Source: Microbacterium proteolyticum (GTDB lineage: Bacteria; Actinomycetota; Actinomycetes; Actinomycetales; Microbacteriaceae). From it: a stretch of 64,000 nt of DNA. Position numbers and translations under genes: made by a program. Position 1 is the stretch's first letter. Every line of letters starts with the position of its first letter. Under the pieces are notes generated by a model. That model made no database searches. It was not told where the DNA came from and saw nothing but the letters and a program-made list of their open reading frames with translations. Shown here in pieces: positions 51,307-59,487 of the stretch. Location: positions 186,001 through 250,000 of the forward strand of contig NZ_CP121274.1 in the NCBI RefSeq assembly GCF_029639405.1. The letters are read 5' to 3'.

Positions 51307-52001
51307 CGACGCTCAGCGCTCTGATCGTTCCCGCCGCGACGCAGTGGAGTTGGGACCGGTACGGACCGATCCTGCTCGAGTCGATCGGCCAGACCCTCAC
51401 GATGGTGCTGCTGACCATGGTGTTCGGCGGGATCGGCGGCCTCCTCCTCGGACTCGCGCTCTACGTCACGCGCACGGGCGGGGTGCTCCCGAACCGCGCG
51501 GTCAACGTCGTGCTGAACCTCCTGGTGAACGTGTTCCGGCCGATCCCGTTCATCGTGCTGATCCTGGCGCTGTCCCCGGTGACGGCGGCGGTGGTGGGGA
51601 CGGCGATCGGCACCACCGCCGCGGTCGTGCCCCTCTCGATCGCGGTGACGTTCGGGTTCTCGCGGATCGTCGAGCAGAACCTCGTCACGATCAGCCCCGG
51701 CGTGATCGAGGCGGCACGCGCCGCGGGCGCCGGCCCGTGGCGCATCATCGCGACGCTCCTCGTCCCCGAGGCGCTCGGGCCGCTCATCCTCGGCTACACG
51801 TTCGTCGTCGTCGCCATCGTCGACATGACGGCCGTCGCGGGCGCGGTCGGCGCGGGCGGACTGGGCTCGTTCGCGCTCACCTACGGCTTCCGCAGGTGGG
51901 ACTTCCTCACGATGTGGATCGCCATCGGCATCATCATCGTGCTCGTCCAGCTGGCGCAGTTCCTCGGGAACAGGATCGCGCGGCGGATCCTCCGCCGCTG
52001 A
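51303..52001 (+). CDS. metI: Methionine ABC transporter permease
   Basis: 232 aa with five to six hydrophobic helices. Signatures are NVFRPIPFIVLILAL and the EAA loop EAARAAGAGPWRIIATLLVPEAL, followed by GAVGAGGLGSFALTYGF, typical of MetI. The start overlaps the metN stop (ATGA, 51303-51306). Confidence 0.95.
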   Translation: MTTLSALIVPAATQWSWDRYGPILLESIGQTLTMVLLTMVFGGIGGLLLGLALYVTRTGGVLPNRAVNVVLNLLVNVFRPIPFIVLILALSPVTAAVVGTAIGTTAAVVPLSIAVTFGFSRIVEQNLVTISPGVIEAARAAGAGPWRIIATLLVPEALGPLILGYTFVVVAIVDMTAVAGAVGAGGLGSFALTYGFRRWDFLTMWIAIGIIIVLVQLAQFLGNRIARRILRR

Positions 52002-52006
52002 CCCGG

Positions 52007-52041
52007 ACGGTCGCGTCGCCGCGGGTCGGCGACGCGACCGT
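52007..52041. terminator. Terminator between convergent metI and the NmrA-like gene
   Basis: A perfect 14-bp stem (ACGGTCGCGTCGCC 52007-52020, 52028-52041) with a 7-nt loop. It fills exactly the gap between the two stop codons. Confidence 0.85.
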
Positions 52042-52890
52042 TCAGGCCACCGCGCCGAGGAACTCCTCGAAAGTCTGCGCGGGACGTCCGGTCACGGCCT
52101 CGACGTCGCCGGAGACGCGAGCCTGATCCCCGCTCGCGATCGCGGTGTACGTGGTCACCCACGCCTCCACCTGCCAGGGCGGGGCGCCGTAGACCGCACG
52201 CGAGGCGTAGGCCTCGTCGAGCGTCTCGTCGACGTAGCGCACGGGGTGGCCGCGGACGGCGGAGATCTTCTGCGCGACCTCTTCGAGCGTCAGCGCTTCG
52301 GGCCCGGTGAGGTCGTACGTCCGGTCGGCGTGGGCGGCGGGGTCCAGGAGCACCGCGACGGCCGTGGCGGCCACGTCCGACCGCGACACGAGCGAGCAGC
52401 GCCCTTCGCCCGCGGGACCGCGGATGACACCGTCGTCGCCCGCGAAGAGTTCCATCATGTCCATGTAGAAGTTGTCGCGCAGGAACGTCCACGACATCCC
52501 CGACGCCCTGATGAGTTCCTCGGTGGCCGCGTGGTCCCGTCCCAGGGTGAACACCGCGTCGGGGGCCGCGGCGAAGAACGACGTGTAGACGATCGACCGG
52601 ACACCCGCGCGCGCGGCGGCCTCGACGAACGTCCGGTGGTGCTCGACCCGGTCGGCCGTCTCGGACGCGGAGACCATGAACAACGTCTCGACGCCGACGA
52701 GCGCGTCGGCGGCGGCATCCGCGTCGGAGTAGCGGGCGACGTGGACCTCGGCGCCCTCGAGTACGGGAGCCCGCGACGCGTCGCGGACGAGCAGGCGCTG
52801 CCGGATGCCGCGGGCCGCGAGGTCGCGGGCCACGCGCCCTCCGACGGCTCCGGTCGATCCGGTGACGGCGATGACGGGCTGGTCGGGCAT
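52042..52890 (-). CDS. NmrA/QOR2-like NAD(P)-binding protein
   Basis: 282 aa atypical short-chain dehydrogenase. The N-terminal VIAVTGSTGAVGGRVARDLAARG is the dinucleotide-binding motif, and SIVYTSFFAAAPDAVF and ASGMSWTFLRDNFYMDMM match the NmrA/QorB class. These proteins either reduce quinones or sense NADP; catalytic Tyr-x3-Lys is not evident. It is transcribed alone. Confidence 0.85.
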   Translation of the reverse strand: MPDQPVIAVTGSTGAVGGRVARDLAARGIRQRLLVRDASRAPVLEGAEVHVARYSDADAAADALVGVETLFMVSASETADRVEHHRTFVEAAARAGVRSIVYTSFFAAAPDAVFTLGRDHAATEELIRASGMSWTFLRDNFYMDMMELFAGDDGVIRGPAGEGRCSLVSRSDVAATAVAVLLDPAAHADRTYDLTGPEALTLEEVAQKISAVRGHPVRYVDETLDEAYASRAVYGAPPWQVEAWVTTYTAIASGDQARVSGDVEAVTGRPAQTFEEFLGAVA

Positions 52891-52961
52891 GCGTCCTCCG
52901 TGGGGGAAGAGAGAGTCCTCTCAGCGTATTCCGCGGCGCGGGGAGGTGGCCGCGCGAGCGC

Positions 52962-53282
52962 TCAGGATCGCGGGGCCACCAGGCGCGCGACCCGGACGCG
53001 CACGGTGTCGGTCGGGGCGTTCGCTCCGGCCTGGCGCACGGCCTCGGCGACCGCCGACGCGACGGCCGCGCTGTCGTCATCAGTGGACACGCCGATGCAA
53101 ACGGTCACCGCGCGGGCACCCGCGGTCTCGTCGACCGCCGCGAGCGAACCCTCGACCTCGGCCATCCGCTCGTACGCACGCGCCACGACGGGTCGCGCCG
53201 AGTACGACTCGCGGACGCCGGCGACGGCGGTCACGGCCAGGTCGATGCGCGGTGCGAGGTCGGCAGCGGTTTCCGTCATCAT
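52962..53282 (-). CDS. Small protein of the Asp23-like sigma operon
   Basis: 106 aa, no membrane helix. Its composition (VTVCIGVSTDDDSAAVASAVAEAVRQA, then DTVRVRVARL) resembles one alpha/beta unit of an Asp23-like domain, but I cannot assign it with certainty. Its ATG overlaps the stop of the preceding Asp23-like gene (ATGA), so it is the third gene of the sigma-factor operon. Confidence 0.7.
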   Translation of the reverse strand: MMTETAADLAPRIDLAVTAVAGVRESYSARPVVARAYERMAEVEGSLAAVDETAGARAVTVCIGVSTDDDSAAVASAVAEAVRQAGANAPTDTVRVRVARLVAPRS

Positions 53283-53848
53283 TCGTCCTCCACATCGACG
53301 TGCACGTCACCGACGGTGACGTCCACGCGCCCCACCCGAAGTTCGCCGTGGCGCTCGATCGCCGCACGGATGCCGTCGCGCATGAGCTCCACCGTGCCCT
53401 GCATCGGGTACCCGAACAGGACGCTCACGGTCACCCGCACGTCCAGCGGTCCCGTGGGCTCCGGCTGGTCGATGCGGACACGGCCGACCAGCACGCCCGG
53501 AACATCGTCCCCGACCGTGCGGATCAGTTCGTAGAGGGCACCCTCGGTCACCACGAGCTGCGTGCCGTCCGCGGTGCGCGCGAGGGGGATGTCGCGCCCG
53601 GCGCGGAACTCGCGCATCACTTCGCGCATGATCTCGTCGTACCAGGACTCCGCCAATGGTTCAGCGGCCTGCTCGTCGATGATCTCGCGCGAGAGGTGGC
53701 CCATCCGCTCCATGGATGCCAGGAGGGCCTGACACTCGGCATTGCGCTCGATCGCGGGGATCCGGGGGGTACGCCCTCGATCGAGATACGCGGAGAGATC
53801 CTCGAGCGAGAATCCCGAACCGCCCACGTCGTCCACGTCGTCACTCAT
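53279..53848 (-). CDS. Asp23/Gls24-related protein
   Basis: 189 aa. The C-terminal half (DVRVTVSVLFGYPMQGTVEL, then RVDVTVGDVHVDVEDE) resembles the alternating beta/alpha Asp23/Gls24 envelope-stress domain. The N-terminal half is acidic and helical (ERNAECQALLASMERMGHLS). A partner role to the Asp23 protein at 54516 is likely. It follows the sigma-factor gene after four bases. Confidence 0.75.
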   Translation of the reverse strand: MSDDVDDVGGSGFSLEDLSAYLDRGRTPRIPAIERNAECQALLASMERMGHLSREIIDEQAAEPLAESWYDEIMREVMREFRAGRDIPLARTADGTQLVVTEGALYELIRTVGDDVPGVLVGRVRIDQPEPTGPLDVRVTVSVLFGYPMQGTVELMRDGIRAAIERHGELRVGRVDVTVGDVHVDVEDE

Positions 53849-53852
53849 TCGA

Positions 53853-54395
53853 TCACCTCCACTCCTGCATGCGTTCCAACACGGTCTTACGCGCCCGGGC
53901 GAGCCGCCCGCGTACGGTGGCGGCGGTCTCGCCGACCTCGGTCGCGATCTCGTCGTAGCTGTGGCCGCCGATCTCGCGCAGCACCCACACGACGCGCAGT
54001 TCTTCGGGGAGATCGGCCAGGACCTTCTTCAACGCGTCCATCTGCGACGATGCCACAACCGAGCGCTCCGGGTCATCTCCGACCGACACCATCTCCTCGT
54101 CGATCTGCTCCGAGATCTTCCGCGAACGCATCCGATCGGTCACCTTGCGGGACACGATGGTCGTCAGCCAGCTGCGCACCTTCTCGGGATCGGCGAGGTC
54201 GGGCAGTCGCCGCCACGCGGTGATGAGCGCCTCCTGCACGCAGTCATCGGCGTCGGCGCGGGAGCCGGTCAGCTTCGTGGCGAAGGCGACCAGGAACGGG
54301 GCGTGACGACGCACGAGCACCCCGAAGGCGATCTGATCACCGTCAGCCGCGCGCGACGCGAGGAACGCGTCGGTCGCGGTGGACAAAGAGGTCAT
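53853..54395 (-). CDS. ECF sigma factor (Asp23-linked)
   Basis: 180 aa. Sigma region 2 contains ADADDCVQEALITAWRRLPD and region 4 contains LPEELRVVWVLREIGGHSYD and an HTH ending TVRGRLARARKTV. No anti-sigma gene is apparent; the Asp23-like proteins encoded next may fill that or a downstream role (inference). It is divergent from asp23 with a 120-base region that should hold its target promoters. AGGAACAGGC precedes the ATG at 54395. Confidence 0.88.
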   Translation of the reverse strand: MTSLSTATDAFLASRAADGDQIAFGVLVRRHAPFLVAFATKLTGSRADADDCVQEALITAWRRLPDLADPEKVRSWLTTIVSRKVTDRMRSRKISEQIDEEMVSVGDDPERSVVASSQMDALKKVLADLPEELRVVWVLREIGGHSYDEIATEVGETAATVRGRLARARKTVLERMQEWR

Positions 54396-54515
54396 GCCTG
54401 TTCCTGTCAGCAGATTTCCAGGTCGGGTTTCGTGACGAATCGCGAATCCGGCTCGTCCCCATAGCGAAACACCCCGCGCCCGAAGCGCGCGGACGGTTGA
54501 CGAAAGGACGAACTC

Positions 54516-54923
54516 ATGGCATCCACCACTCCCACCACCCCCGAGGTCGGCAAGACCGTCATCGTCGACCCCGTGGTCGCCAAGGTCGCCGGCATCGCCG
54601 CCGCCTCGGTCCCCGGCGTGCACGCGCTCGGCGGCGGAGCCGCCCGCGTCATCGGCAACATCCGTCAGGCCGTCGGCGCGAAGGACCACGCGCAGGGCGT
54701 GAGCGTCGAGGTCGGCGAGACCGAGGTCGCCGCCGACATCGACATCCAGGTCGACTACCCCGAGCAGCTGCAGCGCGTGGCCTCGAACGTCCGCGCCGCC
54801 GTGCACCAGGCGATCACCGAGCTGGTCGGCATGAAGGTCGCCGAGATCAACGTCACGGTCGTGGACGTCTACATCCCGGGCGACGACGACGACGACGAGC
54901 AGCCCGAGGCCCGCGTCAACTGA
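54516..54923 (+). CDS. Asp23/Gls24 family envelope stress protein
   Basis: 135 aa. The Asp23 domain reads VVAKVAGIAAASVPGVHALGG, VEVGETEVAADIDIQVDYP and VAEINVTVVDVYIP, ending in a poly-Asp tail (GDDDDDEQPEARVN). In firmicutes Asp23 is a membrane-tethered alkaline-shock protein; no AmaP-type anchor gene lies here. GAAAGGA precedes the ATG. Divergent from the ECF sigma operon, which probably controls it. Confidence 0.9.
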   Translation: MASTTPTTPEVGKTVIVDPVVAKVAGIAAASVPGVHALGGGAARVIGNIRQAVGAKDHAQGVSVEVGETEVAADIDIQVDYPEQLQRVASNVRAAVHQAITELVGMKVAEINVTVVDVYIPGDDDDDEQPEARVN

Positions 54924-54936
54924 CGCCGCTTCCCCG

Positions 54937-54970
54937 AGGCCCGCGCCGCGACACGCGACGGCGCGGGCCT
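54937..54970 (+). terminator. Terminator after the Asp23 gene
   Basis: An 11-bp perfect stem (AGGCCCGCGCC 54937-54947, GGCGCGGGCCT 54960-54970) begins 13 bases after the stop and is followed by TTCG. Confidence 0.75.
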
Positions 54971-55044
54971 TTCGCCGTCGAGGCGGCCGCGCGGCGCCGG
55001 GCTGCCGGTAACGTCGTGATCACGCCCCCGATCGAAGGACGCCC

Positions 55045-55887
55045 ATGCGCATCGCTCTCACCGGCTCGTCCGGCAAACTCGGTACCGTCGTCGCGCGGGA
55101 GCTGCGCGCCGCGGGTCACGAGGTCATCGGCCTCGACGTCCGCGGCGAGCGCGGGCCCGGCTTCGTGCAGGTCGACCTCACCGATTACGGCCAGGTCATC
55201 GATGCCCTGGCGGGGGTCAACGATCAGCACGACGGCATCGACGCGCTCGTGCACCTCGGCGCCATCCCGGCTCCCGGCATCCGGTCCGACATCGCGACCT
55301 TCCACAACAACATGACGAGCACGTTCAACGTGTTCTGGGCCGCGGTGCGGCTCGGCATCCACCGCGTCGTGTACGCCTCGAGCGAGACCGTGCTGGGTCT
55401 CCCCTTCGACATCGACCCGCCCTACATCCCCGTGGACGAGGACTACGCCCCCCGCCCCGAGTCGGTGTACTCGCTCGTGAAGGTGCTCGAGGAACGGCTC
55501 GCGACCGAGCTCGTGCGCTGGCACCCCGAGCTGTCGATCACGGCGCTCCGCTTCTCGAACGTCATGGTGCCGGAGGACTACGCCGAGTTCCCGTTCGACG
55601 CCGACGCGCGGACGCGGAAGTGGAACCTGTGGGGCTACATCGACGCGCGCGACGGCGCCCAGGCCGTGCAGCGTGCGCTCGAGAACGCCCCCGCGGGCTT
55701 CGACACGTTCATCATCGCCGCCGCCGACACCGTGATGACGCGCCCCAATGCCGAGCTCGTGGCCGAGGTCTTCCCGGGTGTCGAGACGCGCACCGGCCTG
55801 GATGACACCCGCACCCTACTGTCGATCGACAAGGCCCGCCGCCTGCTGGGATACGAGCCGCAGCACTCCTGGCGCGACGGCCGCTGA
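55045..55887 (+). CDS. NAD-dependent epimerase/dehydratase (uronate-dehydrogenase-like)
   Basis: 280 aa extended SDR. The Rossmann motif is ALTGSSGKLGTVVARELRAAG and the catalytic Tyr-x3-Lys is YSLVK at about residue 142, with the Ser in VYASSETVLG. GLPFDIDPPYIPVDEDY resembles sugar/uronate dehydrogenases. GAAGGAC precedes the ATG. It stands alone; substrate unproven. Confidence 0.85.
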   Translation: MRIALTGSSGKLGTVVARELRAAGHEVIGLDVRGERGPGFVQVDLTDYGQVIDALAGVNDQHDGIDALVHLGAIPAPGIRSDIATFHNNMTSTFNVFWAAVRLGIHRVVYASSETVLGLPFDIDPPYIPVDEDYAPRPESVYSLVKVLEERLATELVRWHPELSITALRFSNVMVPEDYAEFPFDADARTRKWNLWGYIDARDGAQAVQRALENAPAGFDTFIIAAADTVMTRPNAELVAEVFPGVETRTGLDDTRTLLSIDKARRLLGYEPQHSWRDGR

Positions 55888-55950
55888 GGGGCGCACGACC
55901 CATCCGCGCCCGCGCGGGGGGCTCTGGCATCCTGGAACACGTGGAGATTC

Positions 55951-55986
55951 GAGGGATTGCGTCACCCCCACGCGACGCAACCCCTC
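55951..55986. repeat. Solitary 13-bp-arm palindrome
   Basis: Arms GAGGGATTGCGTC (55951-55963) and GACGCAACCCCTC (55974-55986) match at 12 of 13 positions. It lies in the ~290-base gap before the ECF gene and may be a terminator of the dehydratase or one more solitary palindrome family. Confidence 0.7.
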
Positions 55987-56092
55987 ACCCGCCGGCCTCA
56001 GATCCGAACATCCGCCTGGCGCGGGCAGTCGGGCGTCCTTGGGGCGCCCGCCCCCGTCTGTGTGGTGTCTGCCGATCGGGATTCCTTACAGC

Positions 56093-56130
56093 CTCTCCGG
56101 AAAAAGTTCGGCGACGCCGGCGTGTAAGGA
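56093..56130 (+). promoter_or_regulatory. Inverted repeat upstream of the ECF sigma gene
   Basis: Perfect 8-bp arms TCCTTACA (56093-56100) and TGTAAGGA (56123-56130) flank GGAAAAAGTTCGG, 50 bases before the start codon. A GGAAAA -35 with GTGTAA -10-like spacing is possible. It is probably the autoregulated promoter. Confidence 0.6.
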
Positions 56131-56179
56131 TCCGGGTGCGGCCGACACAGCACTGTCGAGCGCACGGGAACGCGCGCCC

Positions 56180-56695
56180 ATGAAGGACGAGAGCGAGTTC
56201 GTCGGGCTGTTCCGCGAGCACTACACCGCCGTCCGACGGTTCATCGAACGCCGGGTATCCGACAGCGAAGCGGCCGCCGACCTCACGATGGACTGCTTCG
56301 AGATCGCGTGGCGCAAGCACGTGCCGTCCGAGCCGTTCGGGTTGCCGTGGCTGTACCGCACGGCGCGCAACCTCATCGCCAACGAATACCGACGCCGCGA
56401 CCGGGAGGAGGCGCTGTGGATCCACATCGAGCACCACGTGCGCACCCTCGCGGCCGGATCCGACTCGGAGATGACCCGACGACTGGTGGAGGCCGTCCGC
56501 GCTCTGCCGGATCACGAACGGGAGATCCTCTGGCTGACGTACTGGGAAGACCTGTCCGCCGCGGAGGTGGCCGTGGTCATGGGAATCAGTCCCGGAAGCG
56601 TCTGGACCCGCCTGAACAGGGTGCGGACGCGGCTGCGTCCCGCGCTGCAGGACGCTCGCACTCCGTGGGAGGAGGTGCCCGGTGAGCGACGATGA
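56180..56695 (+). CDS. ECF sigma factor
   Basis: 171 aa. Sigma region 2 has ESEFVGLFREHYTAVRRFIE and SDSEAAADLTMDCFEIAWRK; region 4 has LPDHEREILWLTYWEDLSAA and GISPGSVWTRLNRVRTRLR. Region 4 overlaps the start of the next gene by 14 bases. It is the pattern of ECF sigma followed by a membrane-anchored partner of the CU044_5270-like type. Confidence 0.9.
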   Translation: MKDESEFVGLFREHYTAVRRFIERRVSDSEAAADLTMDCFEIAWRKHVPSEPFGLPWLYRTARNLIANEYRRRDREEALWIHIEHHVRTLAAGSDSEMTRRLVEAVRALPDHEREILWLTYWEDLSAAEVAVVMGISPGSVWTRLNRVRTRLRPALQDARTPWEEVPGERR

Positions 56696-57695
56696 CCTCG
56701 CACGCGCGCTGCGTGCTCTCGACCCCGCGCGGACGCCGGCGGACGCGCCGGTGCCCCTCGCCGCCGAGCGGCGCCTCCGGGAGATCCTCGAGCGACCCCC
56801 GCGGTCGATCGCCGCCCGCCGCCGGCGTGTGCTGCCGGGCCTCGCCGCCGCCGCCGTCGCCGTGGTGGCGCTCGTGGTGGGCACCATCGTCTGGTGGCCC
56901 GCGCCGACGGCGACCGCGCTGACGCCCGAGCCGCTGAAGTACGCGGCGGTGGACGACGACGTGCCCACCCTCCTCACCGCCGCGCAGGATCGTCTCGCGC
57001 ACAACCCCGGGCGCGACGACGCGGTGCGCCGATCGCTCACGCTCGGATGGTTCTTCAGCGCCACCGTCGGAGAGCCCGACGCGACGGTGTTCCGCCGCGA
57101 GTGGGTCGACGTGTCGTGGAACACCGACCTGTCGGGCTCGGTGGTCACGACGGTGGCAGAATCGACCGACGCGGCCGGCGACACCGTCCCCGCCGACGAC
57201 CCCGCGCCGGGCACGGTGGTGGGCGACGCGTCCTTCATCCGCGGACAGTTCCATCCGCTCTCGATCGATCCGCCGCCGGCGACGATCGACGCGATGCGGG
57301 AACTGGTGGCGACGGCGATCGGTCCGCAGACGCCGCTCACCTCCGGCGACGCCATCATCGGAGTGCAGACCCTGTTGGGCGAGTGGACCTTCAGCGACGC
57401 ACAGGAGTCCGCGCTCCTGGATGTCGTCCGGGAGGCCGCCGATGTCCGGGTCCTGGGCCGCACGACCGATCGGGTGGGGCGCGCGGCGATCGGACTGGGC
57501 GGCATTCCGACCGGTACGCCGAACACGGATGCCACCCTTCTCGTCTCCCTGGACTCGGGGCGGATCCTCGGGGTCGAGACGAGCCTGCGGGCCGCCGACG
57601 ACACCCTGGGGCTCCCGGCCGGTTCCGTGACCTCCTACACGCTGTGGGACGTCGAGGACCGCCCGGACGCGCCCCCCGCTCCCGCCGCGCCGTAG
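56682..57695 (+). CDS. CU044_5270-like membrane-anchored partner of the ECF sigma
   Basis: 337 aa. A cytoplasmic N-terminus (LARALRALDPARTPADAP, ERRLREILE) precedes one membrane helix at about residues 49-70 (PGLAAAAVAVVALVVGTIVWW). A large extracytoplasmic domain follows. This topology suits an anti-sigma factor or sensor. No zinc-binding ZAS motif is visible. The GTG start at 56682 has GGGAGGAGG upstream. Confidence 0.8.
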   Translation: MSDDDLARALRALDPARTPADAPVPLAAERRLREILERPPRSIAARRRRVLPGLAAAAVAVVALVVGTIVWWPAPTATALTPEPLKYAAVDDDVPTLLTAAQDRLAHNPGRDDAVRRSLTLGWFFSATVGEPDATVFRREWVDVSWNTDLSGSVVTTVAESTDAAGDTVPADDPAPGTVVGDASFIRGQFHPLSIDPPPATIDAMRELVATAIGPQTPLTSGDAIIGVQTLLGEWTFSDAQESALLDVVREAADVRVLGRTTDRVGRAAIGLGGIPTGTPNTDATLLVSLDSGRILGVETSLRAADDTLGLPAGSVTSYTLWDVEDRPDAPPAPAAP

Positions 57696-57705
57696 CGGCC
57701 GCGCC

Positions 57706-58632
57706 TCACCGCCAAGGTCGCTCGGATCTCCGACGCCAGTACCGCTCCGGATCGTCCGCGAGCCGTCGGAGCGCGGCATCCGCGACCGGCACCGCGGGGG
57801 CCTCCACACCGCGACGCAGCTGGTCGCGAGTGGACGCCCCGCTCAGGACGATGTCGACGCCGGCCTGCGCACGCGCGGCGCCCAGGGCGAAGACGTCGCC
57901 CGCCTCGCCCGCGGCTTCGGCCGGCGGATCGGCCACGAGCTCCCCGTTCGCGAGCGCCTCTTTCACGACGACGGTCCACCCCTCGTCGTGGGCGCGCGCG
58001 AGCGCCGGCCCGACCGAGCTCTCGCGGAGATTCCACGTGGCCTGCACCACCGAGAACGGCGAGGCGTCGAGGGTCCGCGCCGCGTCGAGCACCGCGCCCT
58101 GATGCGGACCACTGGTCGACAGCCCCACGCGGACCCCCGCCTCGGCGAGCTGTCGGAGGTCGGCGAGAAGCTCGGCGTCGCCGAGCGCCGGGCTGTCGGG
58201 CGTGACGGAGTGGATCAGGTAGATGTCGGGCGCGCGTCCCAGCGCCGCGAGCGTCTCGGGCCACTGCCGTCGGAGCATCGCGACCGAGTGCTCTTTTCGC
58301 TCGTGCACCGCGGCATCCATTCGCCATCCCCCGACGTAGGCGTATCCCCACTTCGACCCGACCGTGATCTGCGACGAACGGTCGGGGTGTCGGTGCAACC
58401 AGGCGCCCAGGAACTCTTCGGCGTACCCGTACGACCGGGCGACGTCGATGTAGCGGATGCCGAGATCCCACGCCGCATCGAGCAGGTCGTGGCTGCGTGC
58501 GCGCATCGCCGGGACCGTGCGGTCGGCGGCGTCGCCGAGGTCGGCGGCGCGACCGGTGGTGATGTAGGCGGGGCGTCCCACCGCTGCGAGGCCGAGCCCG
58601 AGGGCCGCGACCGGGACGGGCTCATCGCTCAT
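57706..58632 (-). CDS. Aldo/keto reductase
   Basis: 308 aa (alpha/beta)8 NADPH enzyme. Active-site Asp and Tyr are in GIRYIDVARSYGYAEEF, the Lys in VGSKWGY and the His in YLIHSVTPDSP. It resembles L-fucose/D-threo-aldose or galactose dehydrogenases of this superfamily. It is convergent with the sigma operon, 10 bases apart, with no terminator seen. Confidence 0.87.
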   Translation of the reverse strand: MSDEPVPVAALGLGLAAVGRPAYITTGRAADLGDAADRTVPAMRARSHDLLDAAWDLGIRYIDVARSYGYAEEFLGAWLHRHPDRSSQITVGSKWGYAYVGGWRMDAAVHERKEHSVAMLRRQWPETLAALGRAPDIYLIHSVTPDSPALGDAELLADLRQLAEAGVRVGLSTSGPHQGAVLDAARTLDASPFSVVQATWNLRESSVGPALARAHDEGWTVVVKEALANGELVADPPAEAAGEAGDVFALGAARAQAGVDIVLSGASTRDQLRRGVEAPAVPVADAALRRLADDPERYWRRRSERPWR

Positions 58633-58767
58633 GGCACGACGCTAGTGCGTGCCGCCGACATGCACCGGGTCGCCCGCGCCGTCCGGGTTCCTCGTCGCGA
58701 GCGGTGGCCCGTGTCGGCGGTCGGGGGTACCGTGATCCTCCTCGGCCGGAGAAAGGTTCCGGCACCC

Positions 58768-59058
58768 GTGACGCAGTGGCATCCGATCCTCGCCGCAGTC
58801 GAGGGTCCCACCGGCACGTGGCGGATGATCGACCCGCACGGCCACGAGTACGGGCGGGTCGAGATCCGCCGCGTTTCGCCCGGCGACCGGGTGATGTACA
58901 AGGCGGTGCACGACGACGAGGTCATCGGCTGGGCCGGCTCTCTTCGAGTGGCGTGTTTCCAGGTGCACATGGCATTCCTGTCATCTCTCCGGCCCGGCGG
59001 CGGCCCGGCCGCCGATTGGGGAGAACTCACCGGAAACGGCCGCCGCCCGCGAATATAG
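58768..59058 (+). CDS. Small conserved-looking protein, unknown function
   Basis: 96 aa from the GTG at 58768 (GAAAGG is 12 bases away, so the start is uncertain). No membrane segment or recognised domain; the middle reads WRMIDPHGHEYGRVEIRRVS. Codon usage is similar to its neighbours, so it may be expressed. It follows the AKR gene divergently. Confidence 0.55.
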   Translation: MTQWHPILAAVEGPTGTWRMIDPHGHEYGRVEIRRVSPGDRVMYKAVHDDEVIGWAGSLRVACFQVHMAFLSSLRPGGGPAADWGELTGNGRRPRI

Positions 59059-59147
59059 GCCCTTCAGAGATCCCGTTCATGTTTACGTAACCAGTGAATT
59101 TCGCAAATGGATCCACTTGCTGCCACGATGAGCGCGGGAGGAAGTCA

Positions 59148-59336
59148 ATGGCACGCGTACGCACCGTCACGCACGGATACCGGCTCGCCACCGGGTGGGA
59201 GAAGATCGATCGTCGTCCCCTGACGCCGGAGGTCGCTCACGAATTACGGTCCCAGGGTTACACCATGGTCGTGGCGAAACGAGGGCTCTTCGATTCACGC
59301 GAGATCTCGCTGAATCAGGCTCTGCCTGTCCGGTGA
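59148..59336 (+). CDS. Short protein, unknown function
   Basis: 62 aa. GGGAGGAAG lies seven bases before the ATG at 59148, a strong ribosome binding site, supporting a real gene. The sequence contains RLATGWEKIDRRPLTPEVAH and no recognisable domain. It lies in a less G+C-rich stretch (59060-59400) than the rest of the window, which may indicate acquisition or a regulatory region. Confidence 0.6.
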   Translation: MARVRTVTHGYRLATGWEKIDRRPLTPEVAHELRSQGYTMVVAKRGLFDSREISLNQALPVR

Positions 59337-59418
59337 GCAAAGAAAGCCCACCGGAATAAAAATTCAACCGATTTAACTAAATAAATTAACTCGAGCCGGA
59401 CCCGAACGGCAGAGAAAG

Positions 59419-59460
59419 AAAAAGCCCGAGGGGACGTCGTCGTCCACCCTCGGGCTTTTT
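59419..59460. terminator. Strong bidirectional intrinsic terminator
   Basis: 14-base arms AAAAAGCCCGAGGG (59419-59432) and CCCTCGGGCTTTTT (59447-59460), with U-tract on both strands. It ends the transcript of the small gene at 59148 and isolates the response-regulator operon, whose -10 begins 16 bases later. Confidence 0.93.
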
Positions 59461-59487
59461 CGCGACTTGCCGCGGTAGCATTCGAGC

